A stretch of 47,230 nt of DNA from JAZQHR01 sp045540815 (GTDB lineage Bacteria > Bacillota > Clostridia > UMGS1810): contig JAZQHY010000030.1 of assembly GCA_045540815.1 (NCBI GenBank), forward strand, positions 1 to 47,230, written 5' to 3'. Both the position numbers and the translations under genes were made by a program. A model generated the notes under the pieces. That model was given only the letters and a program-made list of their open reading frames with translations, did no database searches and was not told where the DNA came from. Positions within the stretch are counted from its first letter, which is position 1; each line of letters starts with the position of its first letter. Shown here piece after piece: positions 16,982-24,856 of this stretch.

Positions 16982-17974
16982 TTATATATTAAAATTATTT
17001 TCTATTGAACATTTAAGTAAATTTACTGCATTATTTACATCTGATATATTAACCATTTCACCAGGTGTATGGATGTATCTGCACGGGATTGACACTGCGC
17101 CTGTATGCACGCCTTCACGTGTTGTATGGATTGAACCTGCGTCAGTGCCGCCTGCCTGAAGAATTTCAAGCTGATATTGAATATTATTTTCTTTTGCAAC
17201 TTTTTTTAGATAATCACATATTTTTTTACTGCATATAACGGAATTGTCCTTAATTTTAATAGCTGGTCCCCTACCCGTTTTAATCGCAAATTCCTTGCAG
17301 TTTGGTGTATCTCCGGTGTCAGTTACATCAACTGCTATTGCAATATCAGGATTTATGCCAAAAGCGGCGGTTTTAGCGCCTCTTAGACCCAATTCCTCCT
17401 GAGTTGAAAAGACAAAATAAAGGGTATTTTCAGTGTATTTTATTGATTTTATTACATTGATAAGAACAAACACACCAATTCTATTATCAAGCGCTTTTGA
17501 TGTTATATAATCCTTTGAAATAATAGTTTCACCACAAAAAACCGCAACATCACCTATATTTATAAGTTTTTCTGTTTCTTCCTTGGATGATGTGCCGATA
17601 TCTATATATAAATTGCTGAATTTAAGCTTTTCAACTTTTTCAACATTTTCATCATATGAAATAACGCCTTTTGTTCCATTTAAAAACTCAACTCTTTGAT
17701 GTATAGATGTGTGAATGTTTACACCGCCTATAGGAGCAATACGTAAAAATCCATTTTCATCAATGTTTGTGACAATTATACCGATTTCGTCAGAGTGTGC
17801 ACATAGCATTATTTTTTTATCATTACCTTTTTTTACTGCAATTAAATTTCCAAGGGTGTCTTTATACATTGAATCTACATATGGACCTATTTCATCAGAG
17901 ATAATTTTTTGTATTTTCTCCTCATTTCCGGATGGAGCTGGTATTTGAGTTAATTTTTTTATCAATTCTTCCAT
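16982..17974 (-). CDS. M42 family metallopeptidase (third of three)
   Basis: Dinuclear-metal aminopeptidase of the M42 (tetrahedral aminopeptidase, glutamyl-aminopeptidase/endoglucanase-like) family, 330 residues. Family metal-site motifs are visible: A-H-S-D-E-I-G-I (H-x-D), KALDNRIG, the catalytic STQEELGLRG with paired glutamates, DVTDTGDTP, and the final RYIHTPGE histidine. The start ATG is preceded by AGGAGGT. It overlaps the previous paralogue's stop codon by one base, so the three M42 genes are translated as a coupled set. Such enzymes usually form 12-subunit shells that trim peptides in the cytoplasm. Confidence 0.93.
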   Translation of the reverse strand: MEELIKKLTQIPAPSGNEEKIQKIISDEIGPYVDSMYKDTLGNLIAVKKGNDKKIMLCAHSDEIGIIVTNIDENGFLRIAPIGGVNIHTSIHQRVEFLNGTKGVISYDENVEKVEKLKFSNLYIDIGTSSKEETEKLINIGDVAVFCGETIISKDYITSKALDNRIGVFVLINVIKSIKYTENTLYFVFSTQEELGLRGAKTAAFGINPDIAIAVDVTDTGDTPNCKEFAIKTGRGPAIKIKDNSVICSKKICDYLKKVAKENNIQYQLEILQAGGTDAGSIHTTREGVHTGAVSIPCRYIHTPGEMVNISDVNNAVNLLKCSIENNFNI

Positions 17975-19020
17975 TACTTAATTACCTCCTGTGTTACTGG
18001 ATTGTAAGCAGAAATATTATTTAAAATTGCAGTAATAAGTTTTTTCGTATTTTCTATATCCTCTTTGTGAGATACACATGCAGGCGAATGAATATATCTG
18101 CACGGAACAGATATAACGGCCGTTTCGCATCCATCTCCGGATGTGGATATTGCACCTGCATCATTTCCGCCAAATATAGTTTTCTTATACTGGTACTTAA
18201 TGTTGGTTTTTTCGGCGATATCAGTGATGAATTTATTTAGATTTTTATTTGAATATGATGCTCTGTCCATAATTGATATAGCAGGGCCTTTTCCAAGACA
18301 CGTAGTATATTCATAAGGCTTTGTATCTGCCACATCGGAAGCTGTTGTAGCTTCAAGTACGATAGCTACGTCGGGATTTATTTTGTTTGATAAAACAGTA
18401 GCACCTCTTAATCCAACTTCTTCCTGAACAGAAAAGCAAAAATAAATATCAGAGTCTGTTTCTTGTTTTATCAATTCAAGCATAAGCATACATCCTATAC
18501 GGTCATCAAGAGCTTTTGCTTTTATAAACATATCATTATTTCCGAATTCAACATATTCAGAATCAAACGAAATATAATCGCCAATTTGAACGTTTTTAAG
18601 TGCATCGTCTTTTGATTTGGCACCAATGTCTATATACATATCTTCGGCCTTTACAACCTTTTTTCTCTCGTCTTTTTCAAGAAGATGAATGGCTTTTATG
18701 CCTATAACACCCGGTATGTTATTTTCGCCAACCATAACCTTATGTGATAATAGTATTCTGTCATCTATTCCGCCAACAGTTTTGAATCTCAAAAATCCAT
18801 TTTCTTCAACTTTTGAAACTATAAAACCAACCTCATCCATATGACTAGTTAACATAACTTTGTTATGGTTAACTTTATTCCCTTTTTTATACAAAATTAG
18901 ATTTCCAATGCTATCGGTTGTAATTTCATCGACAAAATTTTTGGCATATGAAATTATATAGTCACGGACATTTTTCTCATTACCTGATACACCGTTTAAT
19001 TCGGTTAATTTTTTTAGCAT
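17974..19020 (-). CDS. M42 family metallopeptidase (second of three)
   Basis: Second M42 paralogue, 348 residues. Motifs: SHMDEVGFIV (H-x-D), KALDDRIGC, SVQEEVGLRGATVL with the catalytic glutamate pair, LEATTASDVADT (in which glutamate replaces the aspartate found in the other two copies, a known M42 variation), and RYIHSPA. A start with GGGGGA upstream lies at 19020 and overlaps the end of the first paralogue by 7 bases. The three copies are clearly diverged rather than a recent duplication, which suggests different peptide preferences or mixed oligomers. Confidence 0.93.
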   Translation of the reverse strand: MLKKLTELNGVSGNEKNVRDYIISYAKNFVDEITTDSIGNLILYKKGNKVNHNKVMLTSHMDEVGFIVSKVEENGFLRFKTVGGIDDRILLSHKVMVGENNIPGVIGIKAIHLLEKDERKKVVKAEDMYIDIGAKSKDDALKNVQIGDYISFDSEYVEFGNNDMFIKAKALDDRIGCMLMLELIKQETDSDIYFCFSVQEEVGLRGATVLSNKINPDVAIVLEATTASDVADTKPYEYTTCLGKGPAISIMDRASYSNKNLNKFITDIAEKTNIKYQYKKTIFGGNDAGAISTSGDGCETAVISVPCRYIHSPACVSHKEDIENTKKLITAILNNISAYNPVTQEVIK

Positions 19021-20054
19021 AATACATCCCCCTTTCCGTTAATAGAAATAAGGAAGTTATATATCGCACCAGAAGTAGCCTTAATATCAGTTAAATCCGA
19101 TGTTTCGATGCACGTATGCATATATCTTAAGGGAATTGAAAAAAGTACTGTAGGTATACCGTTTCTTGATACTTGTACCGACCACGCATCAGTTCCGGTA
19201 TTTCCACCTTCGACGTCGATTGAGTGCTTAATGCTTGATTTTTCAAGCATTTTAATAACTTTATTACATAAGTCAGGATGAATATTTGGACCTTTTGTAA
19301 TTACTACTCCTTCGCCGAGGTTAAATGTATCTTTTGATGCGTCAGGTGTATCGCCATGACACACATCAATAACTATTGCGGCATCAGGGTTTATACCGTA
19401 GGTAACGGTCTTGCTACCCCTACAGCCAACCTCCTCTTGAGTAGCTGCAACAACATATAAATCGTAGTTAAGTGTAACATTTGACAGCTTTTCAAGAACA
19501 TCGATTATTACAGCAACTGATGTTCTGTCGTCTTGGCATTTTGTGCTTATTCGGTTGTTTAAAAGTGTCAATGTTTTGTTGCTTATTGTTATAACATTGC
19601 CAAGTTCAACGTATTTTTCTATTTCTTCTTTAGTGTACCCGCAATCGATATATAATTTTTCAATTTCAAGTGCTTTTTCCATTTCTTCTTTGTCTTGCAA
19701 ATGTGGAGGTTTTGCACCTATTACGCCAAAAACATTCTTTTTTCCGTGTATAATAACATCTTTCGATAAAAGTGTTCTGGCATCAATACCGCCTATTGGA
19801 ACAAATTTTATAAAACCTTTATCATCTATATTGCTGACCATAAGGCCTATTTCGTCCATATGTGCTTCTATCATTATTTTTTTTGCGTCTTTTTTGCCCG
19901 AGCTTTTTACACCAACAAGATTACCGAGATTGTCGGTATATGTTGATGTACAAAATTTATCAAAATAAGTTTTTATAAGCTCACATACTTCTTGCTCATA
20001 TCCTGATACACCGGTTACGTTTGAAAGAGCTTTTACGTTTTCAATTAAACTCAT
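19014..20054 (-). CDS. M42 family metallopeptidase (first of three)
   Basis: First M42 paralogue in the transcript, 346 residues. Motifs: EAHMDEIGLMV (H-x-D), KCQDDRTSVAV where the usual A-x-D-D/N-R segment has cysteine and glutamine before the metal-binding aspartate, ATQEEVGCRG (catalytic glutamates), VIDVCHGDTPD and RYMHTCIE. TGAGG lies upstream of the ATG at 20054. It starts 9 bases after the stop of murD, so the peptidases appear to be co-transcribed with a peptidoglycan gene. Confidence 0.92.
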   Translation of the reverse strand: MSLIENVKALSNVTGVSGYEQEVCELIKTYFDKFCTSTYTDNLGNLVGVKSSGKKDAKKIMIEAHMDEIGLMVSNIDDKGFIKFVPIGGIDARTLLSKDVIIHGKKNVFGVIGAKPPHLQDKEEMEKALEIEKLYIDCGYTKEEIEKYVELGNVITISNKTLTLLNNRISTKCQDDRTSVAVIIDVLEKLSNVTLNYDLYVVAATQEEVGCRGSKTVTYGINPDAAIVIDVCHGDTPDASKDTFNLGEGVVITKGPNIHPDLCNKVIKMLEKSSIKHSIDVEGGNTGTDAWSVQVSRNGIPTVLFSIPLRYMHTCIETSDLTDIKATSGAIYNFLISINGKGDVLC

Positions 20055-20063
20055 TTTATAACC

Positions 20064-21422
20064 TCACAATGAATTTACTATTTCTTTAAATTTGTTTCCG
20101 CGCTGTTCAAAATTTTTAAATAAATCAAAGCTTGCGCACGCCGGAGATAAAAGCACTATGTCCCCTTCCCTAGCGATAGCAGCAGCACTTTTCACAGCAA
20201 ATTCAAAATCATTTGCCATAACTATTGGCATTTGTTTTTCATATTCGGAGTATGCTGACTCAATTTCTCTTTTTAGTTTCTGCGATGTAGCGCCGACAAG
20301 TACAATAGACTTTACGTGTTCCTTTATAACCTCACCAAAACCATCAAACGGAATTTTTTTATCATAGCCACCTGCTATAAGTATAACCTTTTGATTGTAT
20401 GACTTAAGTCCTGCGGTAGTTCTTGTAGGGGTGCTTGCAATCGAGTCATTATAGTATTTAACACCATCAACTTCTCTTACAAACTCAAGTCTGTGTGCTA
20501 CACCTTTAAAATTCATTGCAACTTTTCTTATAGCAAATTCATCTACTATGCCATATACTGCAGATATTGCAGTTAAATAGTTTTCAACATTGTGCTCACC
20601 TGGTAGGATAATATCTGATTTGTCCATAATAAATGTATCGTTATAATAAATTTTATCGCCTACTAAGTGCGCGCCATTTGTTTTATTGTTATAACTGAAT
20701 TTAATAACCTCACCTTTAGAAATCTCGTCAAAAGAATTGGTTATTTCGTTTTCTGCATTTACTATAAGTTTATTATTTTCAAGCTGATGAACAAAAATAT
20801 TCTTTTTCGAATCAATATATTCTTCCATTGATTTGTGCCAATCAAGGTGATTTGGAGTAATGTTTGTAATAACAGCTATATCAGGGCTTTTATCCAAATC
20901 AAACAATTGAAAACTGCTAAGCTCTGCAACGATGACATCGTCAGCATACGCGTTTTCAAGAAGGCTTATAAGCGGTGTGCCAATATTTCCGCCAATAAAG
21001 GTCGATACTCCTCCGGCTTTTAGCATTTCATAAATGAGAGTAGTTGTTGTAGTTTTGCCATCACTGCCTGTAATACCTATTATTTTGCAGTTACATGCAT
21101 CAAAAAACAATTTAACCTCACTTGTTATTACAACACCTTTTTCACGTTCTGATTCGATTTGTGGAAGGTCGGGTCTTATTCCGGGAGATATAACAAGCAT
21201 ATCCTGACCGGTAAGATGATCAAGATAATCATCACCAAGAAATATATTTTTGCATTTTTTTGTAATATCATCAAAAGTTTTTTCGTCAATCTTATCTTTT
21301 GAGCGTTTATCGTAAGCTGTAAGAATAGCACCGCTTTTGTAAAACAAATTAAGTATTGGAAGGTTACTTACACCAATACCTACTATACCGATTTTTTTGC
21401 CAATAACATAATTTTTAAGCAT
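20064..21422 (-). CDS. murD: UDP-N-acetylmuramoyl-L-alanine--D-glutamate ligase
   Basis: Adds D-glutamate to UDP-MurNAc-L-Ala in cytoplasmic peptidoglycan synthesis. The protein (452 residues from the ATG at 21422) has the N-terminal Rossmann-like domain (KKIGIVGIGVSNLP), the ATP loop GITGSDGKTTTTTLIYEML, the N-I-T-P-N-H-L-D-W-H motif, HNVENYLTA, and YNDSIASTPTRTTAGL in the C-terminal domain. The start is unsure: GGGGTGAT, a strong anti-SD match, lies at about 21444-21453, but the bases at ideal spacing are ATT codons; GTG 21452 overlaps that site and ATG 21422 lies further down. The frame stays open upstream through the 6S RNA, which is not coding. Other mur genes are not nearby. Confidence 0.92.
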   Translation of the reverse strand: MLKNYVIGKKIGIVGIGVSNLPILNLFYKSGAILTAYDKRSKDKIDEKTFDDITKKCKNIFLGDDYLDHLTGQDMLVISPGIRPDLPQIESEREKGVVITSEVKLFFDACNCKIIGITGSDGKTTTTTLIYEMLKAGGVSTFIGGNIGTPLISLLENAYADDVIVAELSSFQLFDLDKSPDIAVITNITPNHLDWHKSMEEYIDSKKNIFVHQLENNKLIVNAENEITNSFDEISKGEVIKFSYNNKTNGAHLVGDKIYYNDTFIMDKSDIILPGEHNVENYLTAISAVYGIVDEFAIRKVAMNFKGVAHRLEFVREVDGVKYYNDSIASTPTRTTAGLKSYNQKVILIAGGYDKKIPFDGFGEVIKEHVKSIVLVGATSQKLKREIESAYSEYEKQMPIVMANDFEFAVKSAAAIAREGDIVLLSPACASFDLFKNFEQRGNKFKEIVNSL

Positions 21423-21479
21423 TTCATAATTTGGATTAATAATGTTAATCACCCCGTCAGATTTTATGTAATAATAAAC

Positions 21480-21505
21480 AAAAAAGCCAAACTTTTGTTT
21501 GACTT
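21480..21505 (-). terminator. Rho-independent terminator of the 6S RNA
   Basis: On the minus strand AAGTCAAAC pairs with GTTTGGCTT (one G-T wobble) around AAAA and runs into TTTTTTG. It ends the 6S RNA transcript just before murD. Confidence 0.78.
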
Positions 21506-21509
21506 GTGT

Positions 21510-21700
21510 TTTAAAATTAAATTCCCGCCAAGCCGTGTAACGGCATACTTTTAACCTGCTCACGCAGGTGGATTCCGCCTGCTTGCTTAAAAGTTCCCTT
21601 GTCAAAGCATGGTCTACTGCCACAAGCAGAGATTAGGATTCCTATTTAGATGTGTTGGTTAAAATATACCTCATTAACACGCACTCAGCAGGAAAATACT
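21510..21700 (-). ncRNA. ssrS: 6S RNA
   Basis: Regulatory RNA that mimics an open promoter and binds RNA polymerase holoenzyme. On the minus strand the ends form a long closing stem: TTCCTGCTGAGTGCGTGT (at 21694 downward) pairs with ACACGGCTTGGCGGGAA (ending at 21522), about 17 pairs with wobbles and one bulge. Inside, CTGCTTG pairs with CAAGCAG. Conserved 6S-like stretches are CATGCT ... GGAACTTTTAAG, and GTTACACGGCTTGGCGGGA near the 3' end, like the family's terminal TTACAGCC-TTGGCGG. It has its own promoter (21736-21765) and terminator (21480-21505). The 5' end is uncertain, about 21700 if a second -10 (TATAAT at 21708-21713) is used, or about 21728. Confidence 0.78.
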
Positions 21701-21735
21701 AAAGCACATTATAAACCTATTTGCTTTACGTATAT

Positions 21736-21765
21736 ATTATAACATACTACTATTAAGCTTTTCAA
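21736..21765 (-). promoter_or_regulatory. Promoter of the 6S RNA
   Basis: On the minus strand TTGAAA (21765-21760), an 18-base spacer and TATAAT (21741-21736) with extended -10 TG. It starts directly after the DUF1292 stop codon. A second TATAAT at 21713-21708 has no clear -35 but would place the start next to the closing stem. Confidence 0.65.
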
Positions 21766-21771
21766 GTTTAT

Positions 21772-22041
21772 TTAATCTAAAAAATCAAATTCGTCTTTCA
21801 TTCTATCTTTGAATGTCTGGAAAACCTCATCTAATTCGTTATCGTCTTCGATGTACACTAAGATATCTTCTCCAGAAGATTCAGATTCTATTCGCATAAG
21901 AAGTACTTCTGATTCATCTTCGTCATCAGGTGGAAGAAGCGCTGCATAATCCTGTCCGTTTAGTTCGAATGAATCTACCAGTTCAAACTGAATATCGTTT
22001 CCTTCCTCGTCCTGAAATGTTAATATGTTTTTTTCTTCCAT
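21772..22041 (-). CDS. DUF1292 family protein (YrzB-like)
   Basis: Small very acidic protein of 89 residues: it begins with M-E-E-K-N-I-L-T-F-Q-D-E-E-G-N and contains the family segment F-E-L-V-D-S-F-E-L-N-G-Q-D-Y-A-A-L-L-P (residues 19-37), then a run of aspartates and glutamates. No function is established for DUF1292. AGGAGG is upstream of the ATG at 22041. It follows ruvX by 9 bases; this ruvX-yrzB adjacency is conserved across Firmicutes. Confidence 0.9.
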   Translation of the reverse strand: MEEKNILTFQDEEGNDIQFELVDSFELNGQDYAALLPPDDEDESEVLLMRIESESSGEDILVYIEDDNELDEVFQTFKDRMKDEFDFLD

Positions 22042-22050
22042 AATAACCTC

Positions 22051-22464
22051 CTATAATAATGTATTCATATAGCTTTCTAAAATGATTGATGCTGCAACAG
22101 TATCAATAACATTTTTGCGTTTTTTGCCTCGAGTATTTGTTTCATTTAGCACCCTCGACGCCTGAACTGTCGACAGACGTTCGTCCCATAATATGAACTC
22201 TATATCTGCAAAATTTTCTTTTAAATCAGCTACAAATTTTTTACTTATTTCGCCACGTTCGCCGATTGTACCATCCATATTTTTTGGCAGACCTACAATT
22301 ATTTTTTGCGGTTTGTATTCTGTAATTAATTCAGATATACGATTAAGCATTTTATCATAGACTTTGTTTGGCACAGTTTCTAGACCTTGCGATGTAATTC
22401 CAAGCGGATCGCTTATTGCAACCCCTACCCTTGCATCACCATAATCAATACCCATATATCTCAT
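22051..22464 (-). CDS. ruvX: RuvX/YqgF family pre-16S rRNA nuclease
   Basis: RNase H-fold nuclease implicated in processing the 5' end of 16S rRNA and proposed earlier as a Holliday junction resolvase. The 137 residues show GIDYGDARVGVAISDPLG (first catalytic aspartate D7), IVGLPKNMDGTIGERG (about 59-74), LWDERLSTVQA (about 97-107) and the final DTVAASIIL with the third acidic residue. Length is typical. It lies 2 bases after the GT-CsaB gene stop and 9 bases before DUF1292, forming one minus-strand unit. Confidence 0.93.
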   Translation of the reverse strand: MRYMGIDYGDARVGVAISDPLGITSQGLETVPNKVYDKMLNRISELITEYKPQKIIVGLPKNMDGTIGERGEISKKFVADLKENFADIEFILWDERLSTVQASRVLNETNTRGKKRKNVIDTVAASIILESYMNTLL

Positions 22465-22466
22465 AA

Positions 22467-24704
22467 TTATTTCTCCTGTGAATTAAGTAAATCAAATGCT
22501 ATTTCAGCATTTTTCATTGCTTTTATCTTAAGTTCATCAACGACCTTTTCAAGATTGGTTGATATCTCTTTTCTGTTTTCAAAACAATAGTCAAATTGCT
22601 TATAAAACCTATCACTGTCAACGTCATCAACCGATATATAGTATGGCTGATTTGCATAATCTAAAAAGCTTTTTACTTTAGGGTCATATATAAGTCCTAT
22701 AGTAGGTGTTTTTGAACACGCTGAATATATTAAAGCATGAAGTCTCATAGCAACTACAAGCTCGCTTTTTGCTATTATCCCCATAAGCTTATCTGCATCA
22801 TAAGACTTTTCAAGTACCAAGCAATCTGACGTCATATTATCTGCAACGCTTTTTGAAAAGATATAGTCGTTAGGATATTGCATAGGAACAAATAAAATTT
22901 TCAGTCCGTATTTTTTTGCAATATTATCGAAAACTTGTGAAAATTTATATGTTAATATATCACCTGATTTTTGCCATCTGCGAACAGAAACACATATAAA
23001 TTTGTCATCTTCACAAATATTGTTTTCGCTTAATATTGCATTTACTTCCTTATCGCTTGCAGTTTGTATAGTAAATGCAGGATCAGCAGTAATATATACA
23101 TTTTTGTTTTTGATATTCATTTCGCTAAGCGTATCTTTAGAACCGTGTTCGCGAAGAGTAATTATATCTACTTTATCTACTATCTTTTTTACAAATTTTT
23201 TGTTGAGCGGTTTATTAACAGGACCAATACCATTTGCATAAACCATTATTTTTAGTTTTTTTAGTATTGCAAGTTTTAGTATAAACAAATAATAGTAAAG
23301 CGACTTTGAACTTGTTACATCTTGTATAAGGCTTCCGCCTCCATTTACAAAAACCTTTGTTTTCGTCATATATTTAAGTATTTTAAATATATTTAGTCGG
23401 CTGATTGAATCAACATTGTATATGTTCTTTGTTTCTTCGGGTTTTTTTGATAAAACCACAATTTTCACATTTTTATCCACTGATTTTAGGTTGGATATCA
23501 TCGCCATAAGCAGTGAATCATCACCATTGTTTTTAAATCCGTAATATCCTGAAATCATAAAATCAAATGTGTTTCCGTGCTTTGCAAGAAGTTTATCGTA
23601 CATATAAACATTATCGTTTATCATTTTATCATTTGAATAGTCACGGTCTATTATATATTTCCCAAAGCTTTTTAGTTCATTTCTTTTTTTGTCGGATAGC
23701 TCATATATTTTAATTATATCGTTATATAATATATCAGATGAAATCTTGCCATGACCTCTGCAAGTGAAATTTGTATCAATGCATTTTTTAAGATTTTCTT
23801 CGCCAAAAACGCCTATATAACCATAATCACCGCCTAAAATAACACAGTTTTCAGAAGCTAAAGCTTCCAATGCTGCACGACTAATTCCAATAAAACAATC
23901 AGCCATAGCTGTAAATTTATTTATATCGGTTCGTGTATTTGTTAAAATTATTGTTTCGTCCGACAATTCATTGTTTTTATTATTTGCCAGTGTTTTAATG
24001 TTATCAAACTCTGTACCGCCTCCAACTATAATAATTTTCAAGTTGGAAATTTTTTCTTTTAATTTTTCTGCGATATCTATTAGTTTATATCCTACACCAC
24101 AGTTTCCTTCATCTAGTCGGCTGACATAGACGATTTTATATGCATCTTCAGGTATATTGAATTCGTTAAATAGATCTGAGCAATCGATATTTTTGTTAAA
24201 CTTCTCCGAATCAATTCCATTAACAGAAACAATTGTATTTTCTTTTTTTATATTGTAATTTTCTATAAGATACTTTTGTATGTCTTCGCTTACGCATATG
24301 GATTTCTGTCCCCAGTTTGTAAGATGTTTAAAAGGAAAAACGGTAGAAAAAGTGCCGTGGACTGTTGTTAGGAACGGAACTTTTGTTAAATTGTGAACAA
24401 AACCACAAATAAATCCGGGTATGCGAGCGTGTGCGTGTATTAAATCAATTTTTTCTTTTTTTACAATTGATTTTATCTTCAAAAATGACTTAAACATACT
24501 TACAGGATTTTTGCTTGTAAGCGGTGCATGTATAAGTTTAATGTTGTCATGCATAAGCTCATTTTCGTAAATGCCGCCGCTTGATACGACATATATAATA
24601 TAATCTTTTTTTGCAAGTCCTTTAATCAGCTCAACAGCATGTGTTTCTGCTCCGCCAACCTCAAGGCCCATTAACGCAATAAGTATACGTGTTTTCTTTT
24701 TCAA
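22467..24704 (-). CDS. Glycosyltransferase family 4 - CsaB polysaccharide pyruvyl transferase fusion
   Basis: A 745-residue, two-enzyme protein. Residues 1 to about 375 form a GT4/GT-B glycosyltransferase (MGLEVGGAETHAVEL at 12-26, IHAHARIPG at 89-97, VSRLDEGN, and the C-terminal S-R-A-A-L-E-A-L-A nucleotide-sugar motif at 275-283). From about 381 on, a complete CsaB pyruvyltransferase follows: ISGYYGFKNNGDDSLL, FVNGGGSLIQDVTS, YANGIGPVNKP, and MRLHALIYSA near the end. CsaB puts pyruvyl ketals on secondary cell wall polymer, the ligand for SLH domains. Start is TTG at 24704 with GGAGAG upstream. The reading frame through the junction is continuous. CsaB alone is usually about 360-370 residues. 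No SLH protein is in view. Confidence 0.88.
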   Translation of the reverse strand: MKKKTRILIALMGLEVGGAETHAVELIKGLAKKDYIIYVVSSGGIYENELMHDNIKLIHAPLTSKNPVSMFKSFLKIKSIVKKEKIDLIHAHARIPGFICGFVHNLTKVPFLTTVHGTFSTVFPFKHLTNWGQKSICVSEDIQKYLIENYNIKKENTIVSVNGIDSEKFNKNIDCSDLFNEFNIPEDAYKIVYVSRLDEGNCGVGYKLIDIAEKLKEKISNLKIIIVGGGTEFDNIKTLANNKNNELSDETIILTNTRTDINKFTAMADCFIGISRAALEALASENCVILGGDYGYIGVFGEENLKKCIDTNFTCRGHGKISSDILYNDIIKIYELSDKKRNELKSFGKYIIDRDYSNDKMINDNVYMYDKLLAKHGNTFDFMISGYYGFKNNGDDSLLMAMISNLKSVDKNVKIVVLSKKPEETKNIYNVDSISRLNIFKILKYMTKTKVFVNGGGSLIQDVTSSKSLYYYLFILKLAILKKLKIMVYANGIGPVNKPLNKKFVKKIVDKVDIITLREHGSKDTLSEMNIKNKNVYITADPAFTIQTASDKEVNAILSENNICEDDKFICVSVRRWQKSGDILTYKFSQVFDNIAKKYGLKILFVPMQYPNDYIFSKSVADNMTSDCLVLEKSYDADKLMGIIAKSELVVAMRLHALIYSACSKTPTIGLIYDPKVKSFLDYANQPYYISVDDVDSDRFYKQFDYCFENRKEISTNLEKVVDELKIKAMKNAEIAFDLLNSQEK

Positions 24705-24734
24705 TACTATCTCTCCAGTTATTAGGATATTTAT

Positions 24735-24763
24735 ATATTATCATATCTAATATTATATTTCAA
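24735..24763 (-). promoter_or_regulatory. Probable promoter for the GT-CsaB gene
   Basis: Minus strand TTGAAA (24763-24758), a 17-base spacer and TAATAT (24740-24735), about 31 bases upstream of the TTG start. The surrounding DNA is very AT-rich, so chance matches are likely. Confidence 0.42.
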
Positions 24764-24793
24764 TTACAAATTTAATAAATAATGTTAAATTTA

Positions 24794-24822
24794 TTTACTT
24801 AAAACTGCTAAAATGGTATAAT
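24794..24822 (+). promoter_or_regulatory. Probable promoter for the phosphodiester glycosidase gene
   Basis: TTTACT (24794-24799), a 17-base spacer and TATAAT (24817-24822) with extended -10 TG at 24814-24815. It is 35 bases upstream of the GTG start and diverges from the GT-CsaB promoter. Confidence 0.6.
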
Positions 24823-24856
24823 GCAAATATAATGTTTAAGCAAGGAGGAAAATAAC

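Noticed and set aside
21423..21623. N-terminal extension of the murD frame
   Set aside because: The added residues come from the 6S RNA and its terminator; family MurD proteins start close to the K-K-I-G-I-V-G segment.
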